A stretch of 64,000 nt of DNA from Acanthornis magna (taxonomy: Eukaryota > Chordata > Aves > Passeriformes > Acanthizidae): positions 20,121,001-20,185,000 of the forward strand of contig JAWUZG010000013.1 in NCBI GenBank assembly GCA_036785705.1, given 5' to 3'. The notes under the pieces are model-generated. The model saw only the letters and a list, made by a program, of their open reading frames with translations. It did no database searches and was not told where the DNA came from. The position numbers and the translations under genes are program-made. Shown in pieces: positions 58,350-64,000 of the stretch (position 1 is its first letter; each line of letters starts with the position of its first letter).

Positions 58350-60792
58350 TTCTTACCCCTGGAAAGCCTTGGTATCTCTTACAATTCTCCTTGCAAAATC
58401 TATTTTGGCTGAGATTTTTCTCGCTTAATTTATCCTTACATTTCCTGAATTCCTTCAAGCACCTAACATATTTCTGGGACTTAACAGTTTATAAAAACCC
58501 CCAAGTTGTGCAGCCTCTGTCTGTGCATCTGCTCCCATCTACAAAGCAGCTCAGTTCATTCATTTCTAAAACCATCTGCCTCATCTGATAAGCCCCTGTC
58601 ACGGACAAGGGGGAGTTGAATTGGCCTCTGTGCCTGCTCTCGCACAACTAAACAGGAGTAAGGGGTGCAGGAATAGGACCACAGCCCTAATACAGGTTCT
58701 GCTGCTTGCCCAAGGTGTCAGGGACATTCCCTATCATTTTAAGGCAGTTTTAGTATTATTTTTGAGGTGGACTCACCAAGTCAGACAATAATTTACTTTT
58801 TTTTAATGCAAGTTCTGAACAGCTCTTCCTGAAATCCATTGTATTGATGAAACTCACAAGGCTGTTCAGTAAAAAAAAAAGCAGTATTTGCACTCTAAGT
58901 TTCAATACTGGGATGAAGTAGCATTAGGAAAAGAAAAGGAAGGAAAAAAAGAATTAGTTCATCCACCCAAACACTGTAATACTACAGCAAACACGGATCT
59001 GTCACTGCTGAGAACAAAATAATGAAGAGTAGCCAGGATTGCACAACTACAAAAGATTTCATTCTCTAATTGTCAAAAAGCATTAAAGATCAACTATTTA
59101 TCGTGTAGGAGAAGGAGGGAGAACAGACTTCAGTGCCTCCCTTCACCAGAGGTTGTCCCTAATTGACATGCATGGATTGCAACCAGAGGTTACTGAGCGA
59201 AATTTGTTTGCATTTATTAATCAAAAGGAGTCAAAGGCACACAAAGATATCATCAAGGCTCCCTTGTGCTTGGGGAGGCTGACAACTAAAATTCTTGATG
59301 AAGTGTTTGCAGAATGTTTGCAATCTGTTCACAGCCTTTTTACTTTGCAGGTGCAAACCTTTCTATCTGTTACATCAAAGAAACAATTGAAAATTAAACA
59401 TAGTAAACATCTCCGTACAGGTTTTAATCTCCCATTTCTACAGGACAAAGGGAGTGCTATAATTAATTTCAAAGCAATGTTTGAGTTCTTTCAATATTCA
59501 TTTGGGCACATTAGCATGTCATTAGCTATGTTTTAAACACTGATCCTTATTTCCTTCTCCCACACACCTTTCTTTTCGCCCTTTTGTTAAAAAAAATAAA
59601 ATGAAATAAATAAATGGGAAAGTTGTACTTCCTGGGAGATGTCTTTAATGCTAAAGCATCCATGCATAGATAATTATCTTGCTCAATGAAACAGATTGGA
59701 GGAATAATGTATGGCTTTTGAGGTAAAGCAGAGGCAGCAGAAAATAGATGAAGAGAAATAATTCTTTTCAGTGATGTTAAGAACGTGCAGGGGCAAAGAC
59801 ACTCTCACCGAGTTTTGCTATCATGCCTCGTGAATAATGTATTTTATTATATCCATTGTGGTTATCTTTTAATATGTTAATAACACTTCTAACACTCTTC
59901 CCCCCCCTTGTTCTTTTATGTAGTTTTAAAACTCTTTCTTTTATTAAGATGTAACAAATGGAGATGCAATCAATAGATACTTATTATGTTGGTAACTAAC
60001 TAGTAAAAGGATTTTCTTGTAAGTTTAATTTTAAACACAGATCTGTTTGAACAATGTCTACAGGGTAATTTCAGCCATCTATCTGCAGCATTTCCTGTAG
60101 CATTTCCGAGCTAACTCCTAATAACATCCTCCCCCTTAGGTATATTAATTTTATACATCCTGAACAGGAGATTGAACAGTCCTTAAACAGCCACGCAAGG
60201 TCACTGACACTAACAAAAATAGAACCTTTCATTGTGCTTTTATCAAGTCACGCTGGCGTTTATATTAGCCTGTGTGGGCTTGAACAGCACGGATATTTGC
60301 TGGAGTTTAATATACAATTGTTTTCAAGAACCATTCAGCTCAATTTGTATTGAAAATATTACTTGGGAAACAATGAGCCTTTCAGACGTTTTGGCTGTCT
60401 TTCAGGCAAAGCTATAATTTCAGTGTTTGGAGGGAGGTATGAAAAGTGCCATAAATGTACCCAGGCTGCCAATCACAGGGGAAGGGCAGCAAAACCCCAA
60501 CTGTCCAATCCAACAAGGATGACTGCTGTGCTTCTGCTGCCCCTCGCAGCCTTGGGCAGCACTGCCCTGGAGCCCCTAGGCTGATCATCCATCGATGATG
60601 ACCCATCCAGGCCCTGATGGGCAATGGAACACCCTGCATGAATCTGTTCCCTGGCCGTGCTCCAGCCTGGTACAGGGGCTGCCTTTCTCCTGTTAATGTG
60701 GTGGCAATTCCCCTGAGGTCTCATGCCAGCCCCACACTTCTCCTCACCAATCTTCCTGTACCAAGAACCAGCCCGGGCTTTGAATCTCCACT
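58350..60792. other. Non-coding sequence with candidate conserved blocks
   Basis: Long AT-rich segments at 59150-59540 and 59840-60430 have low repetitiveness and many regulatory-like words (TTAGCATGTCATTAGC, TCAAGTCACGCTGGCG). A 127-codon open frame at 59153-59536 has no motif, and I attribute it to stop-poor conserved or chance sequence. No repeat is recognised. Confidence 0.4.
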
Positions 60793-60929
60793 TCACAGAA
60801 TCACAGAATGGTTTGGGTTGGAAAGGACTTTAAAGCTCATCCTGTTCCACCTCCTACCATGGGCAGGGACACTTTCCACTACCCCAGGATGTTCCAAACC
60901 CTGTCCAACCTGGCCTTGGACACTTCTCG
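60793..60929 (-). mobile_element. CR1 LINE 3'-end fragment, left arm of inverted pair
   Basis: Antisense CR1 with two intact octamers: TCACAGAATCACAGAATGGT, TTGGGTTGGAAAGGACTTTA, ACCATGGGCAGGGACACTTT, CCAACCTGGCCTTGGACACT, ending at TCTCG. It abuts a sense CR1 end directly. Confidence 0.95.
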
Positions 60930-61015
60930 TGGAAAATGTCCCTGCCCATGGCAAGGGGTTGGTAAACAGATGATCTTTAGGCTCCCTTCCAACCCAGGCT
61001 ATTCCATGATTCCAT
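60930..61015 (+). mobile_element. CR1 LINE 3'-end fragment, right arm of inverted pair
   Basis: Sense CR1: TGGAAAATGTCCCTGCCCAT, GGCAAGGGGTTGG, CAGATGATCTTTAGGCTCCC, TTCCAACCCAGGCTATTCCA, TGATTCCATAAG. Its reverse complement aligns with the left arm over about 85 bases, from the octamers to CTTTCCA. The two 3' ends therefore point outward around a centre of about 50 bases. Confidence 0.93.
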
Positions 61016-63684
61016 AAGGTCTCCGTGGAATCTTCTCCAGGTGATTACAAACTGGGCATGGCACAGCAAGAGCCCTTGAATGGGGACATCTTACAAAGCA
61101 GTACAGGTTAGGGAGTTGGCAAATTTCCCTGGGGCAGTCAAAGAAAGAGGTGGGTATTTAATAATTACTTAATTACCTGAACATCTTCACTCTCATCTCA
61201 GGCTTTTCAGCAAGAACAAGGAAATGCACATGAAAATGCTAATTAAGCCTGGATGGAACAAGAGGAGGGATTCAGTTGTCATCTGAATTATAAGAATATT
61301 GAACTCTCCGAGCCTTCCTGTGCAGCTCACAGGGAGGAAGGAGGGAATAAGTGTTTAACAAGACAAAAACACCTTGCTGAGTATCTGTGAGTTTTGTTAA
61401 ATACTCTTAAGTATTCCCATCCTCACTGACACACATGTAGGATAATTAAATCAGTGGATGGTCCCCTAACAGCCACCTTCCTATTACCAACTGCAGCAAG
61501 AATTTTACTGCAAATATAAGTATTCATAAGTATAATGGGGACCAGTTGACTAAATTCCAGGGACAGTCCCCTACACAGTTTGATCTGAAGTTTTGCTACA
61601 GTGAATTTTTCAGTCTTTCTCTGCTTCCACCTAAAACCTTGCTGAGTTTGCTCATCTTCAGGAACGTGCAAAATCAAGGACAACTGACCATGCAGACAAA
61701 GCTTTAAGTCAGCTCTTATTTTTATCTGAATTATTCTGCCCAGCCCTTTGAGCGGGATCCCCCAGGTGCTCAGAGCATCCTCAGGAGCCCACAGACCCGG
61801 GCTGTCCCTCGCAGCAGCATAACCCCGTGCAGCTGCACACAGATGAGGGCAGAATTTGCCCCAAGGTCCCTTTCCTCCTTCCAGCATCCCAGCTGCAGGT
61901 GACTCTCACTGCGATCTGGACATCTCATGATCAAACAGCAGCTTGCTCCAAACAGGGCTCCTGTCGACACCACAGGCAATGGCAATTCAAATGACTTCTC
62001 CAAGCAAATATCATCCCCAACACCCAGGTCTGTGTGGGGGTCCTTGACAGAGATGTGCTCATGAAGGGCAATATTCGGCAGAAAACCCACAGAAGGGGGA
62101 GAGTCTGAGTGTACACAAAGACACACAAATATTGATATTTGTGCACGCACATTATCTAACAGAATTGGATTTTTCCACTTAGGGTCAGCACACATTTCAC
62201 AGACATATTTGTTTCTTCTGATGTTATAGACCTTAATTACAAAATCTCAATTTTCATATATTCTATTCATTTTCATACTGAGTGGAAGTAAATGAAATTG
62301 TCTTTTTTCTTTTATTTTTTTGCTCTCAATGATGTGATAAAATGAAATTAAATATGACACACTTCTGAGACAAACACTTAGTCCCTTCAAAACAAGAGGA
62401 CTACTCTAGGTCAGTGTTTTAATTGTGTGAGTATGCTCAAAGCCATCTTAACAAGTGTTTCACGTAGCCATTATGACCCTTAATTCAAGCTATGAAGTTG
62501 GGATAAGAATCTTCCATTTTCATTTACAAGAAGAGAGGAAGAAACAAACAAAACAAGCACCAGATCTCTTGCTGCAAAGCGAATCACTGATGTAGGAAGC
62601 ACTTCTGGAGGGCCCTCAAACAATCCCCCTCCTGCCCACCTTCCCTGCCTGGGACAGCCTCCACTGCTGCTCGCCCAGATTGGTTTTGGAGCTGGGATCA
62701 AGATCTCGGGTTTATTGTCAGTTCTGGCACTGTCTTCTCCTGTAAAACTGAGCGCAACTTGCAATGTGAGGCTTTTTATGTCAGTCATGCTCTTTTTCTA
62801 AAATTCATTGCAAAAGCCATGTTCTGAAATTTGCCACCTCTTTCAAACTTGCTTCTCCTTCCTTCCTTTCCCTGGTTTCCCACTAGACACACTGTGATCC
62901 CTACTGTTCCTATTCCCATTAACACCACCACCGTTGCTGGGTGCCTCCCCCTGCATCCCTGTGCCTGGCGGCTCCTCCCACCAAATAACCAAATTCGGAC
63001 AATGCAGTCCATTACCAGCTGCTTTATTCTCTCCAAAATGTCTCCATTCCAGCCTGTTACTTCCCTCTGTTTCAGCAGTCTCCAATGACTTTGATTGCTC
63101 GTCTGAAGAATAATAAAATAGCTTCTTATCAAGGCTTTAAAAAAAATAATATACCTTGACATGGTTATTTAAGATTGAAAAGTCAGGGGGGCCGAAATAA
63201 TTATTTTCAAAAGGAACAGAATGAACTCTCTCACTACATAGACACAAGAGAAACATGGGCTACTCCAGCAGGAAAATACCATCAAGACTGAGTTTATAGG
63301 GACTACAGGTTTGTAACTGCAATTAAAATATGAAGAACACTTGATAATAACAAAACTCAGAGACACTGCACAGCAATTAAACCCAATGTACTGAGAGGTG
63401 AGTCTATGGAATGGCAGTAACATGGTACAAAAGTTTATAAGATGAGACAGAGATCTAATTACCTAAGCAGTGCAGACAGCCCAATCTGAATGCAAACCAT
63501 TCCTGGTTGCTGCTTCCTCAGTCCCAGAAACACCCCCAGAACCCAAAGACACTGGAAAGAAACTCCTCGGGTTGTGGCATGTCTGCAGCAGTAGGAAGGG
63601 AAATGATGGAGAACACAAAGCCGATTTGCTTCTGATGCTAACACAAAGGAGGGACAACGTCTTTGAAGGCATCAATGTGTAAGA
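61016..63684. other. Single-copy non-coding sequence, no gene seen
   Basis: No recognised repeat. A 154-codon minus-strand open frame at 61423-61887 lacks motifs. The segment 61160-61260 (ATTACTTAATTACCTGAAC, AAAATGCTAATTAAGCC) has homeodomain-like words. Confidence 0.5.
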
Positions 63685-63818
63685 ACCACCCTCACAGTAA
63701 AGAATTTCTTCCTAATATCAAATTATACAAAATACACCCTTTCACCTTAAAGCCATTCCCTCTTGTCCCATCTCTCCACGCCCCTGTCAAAAAGCCTTCT
63801 CCAGCTTTCTTGGTTTTG
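63685..63818 (-). mobile_element. CR1 LINE internal 3' UTR fragment, lacking the tail
   Basis: Antisense CR1: ACCACCCTCACAGTAAAGAA, TTTCTTCCTAATATCAAATT, CACCTTAAAGCCATTCCCTC, TTGTCCCATCTCTCCACGCC, CCTGTCAAAAAGCCTTCTCC, AGCTTTCTTG. The 3' terminal 200 or so bases are missing on the left side, unlike the other copies. The fragment was therefore cut by a later deletion rather than by ordinary 5' truncation. A T-rich run follows on the right. Confidence 0.93.
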
Positions 63819-64000
63819 TAATTTTATTTTTTTTTTCCTTTTTGAGAAGGCAGTCTAGGAGAGTCTGGGGAGGAAGGTGAAATTGAGAAAAGTTTGGAAA
63901 AAATACTTACTGCTTAGATAAAGCTTTTAAAAGACAAACAAATTCTCAAGTCCAATATTTATAAACAGAGAGTTAAATTTTTGGAGCTTCACATGGCCAC

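Noticed and set aside
59153..59536. 127-codon plus-strand open frame
   Set aside because: Stop-poor AT-rich DNA without a recognisable product. Kept only as a possible conserved non-coding block.
60793..61015. Twin-priming 5' inversion of one CR1
   Set aside because: Twin priming leaves different, complementary parts of one element. Here both halves include the same 3' terminal region.
61423..61887. 154-codon minus-strand open frame
   Set aside because: The translation lacks any recognisable domain and the reading is overlapped by another minus-strand frame. No supporting gene context.
1..64000. Bacterial-type features, endogenous retroviruses or an undescribed multi-gene system
   Set aside because: No long co-directional coding genes, ribosome-binding pattern, LTR pairs or retroviral gene motifs were recognised. 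The mobile content is CR1 LINEs and SINEs.

Overview
The window looks like nuclear DNA of a bird, most likely a songbird. It is mostly AT-rich, single-copy, non-coding sequence with scattered, 5'-truncated CR1 (chicken repeat 1) LINE fragments. The CR1 fragments are recognised by their 3' terminus: the TTCCAACCC-type block followed by tandem ATTCTGTG octamers, or its reverse complement. One element at about 42.5 kb joins a tRNA-Ile-like body to a CR1 tail. That is the structure of the songbird tRNA-Ile SINE known from zebra finch (TguSINE1), and it is the best lineage clue here. I see no bacterial, plasmid or phage features and no convincing protein-coding gene. Open frames are short, lack family signatures, and are explained by chance, CR1 sequence or tandem repeats.

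Layout. 1-13 kb: single-copy sequence with one small CR1 relic (1.06 kb) and one probable ancient palindromic repeat (11.8 kb). 12.9-14.75 kb: a GC-rich patch holding the longest sense CR1 copy, a ten-copy 52-bp minisatellite with a 104-bp alternating pattern, and a small 9-bp repeat. 15.1-15.26 kb: a (TTTTA)14 microsatellite. 15.8-18.85 kb: young CR1 fragments among several older relics (MIR-like SINE pieces, a palindromic element, an old CR1 end). 21.9-25.9 kb: three CR1 pieces and a perfect 12-bp-arm hairpin. 26-36 kb: almost repeat-free, apart from a MIR-like relic at 34.3 kb and a palindrome at 35.2 kb. 36-51 kb: eight CR1 or SINE insertions in both orientations. 52-64 kb: a MIR-like relic, CR1 ends, two degenerate coding relics of old CR1-type LINEs (endonuclease at 55.3 kb, reverse transcriptase at 57.7 kb), a head-to-head CR1 inverted pair at 60.8-61.0 kb, and long AT-rich stretches that look like candidate conserved non-coding elements.

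No genes here work together as a system. The window reads as intergenic or deep-intronic sequence shaped by repeated CR1 insertion. The most notable signals are the 52/104-bp minisatellite, the inverted CR1 pair, the recurrent truncation point shared by several CR1 copies, the tRNA-Ile SINE and the ancient LINE coding relics. Repeat family names come from remembered consensus sequences, so boundaries are approximate by about 10-30 bases.
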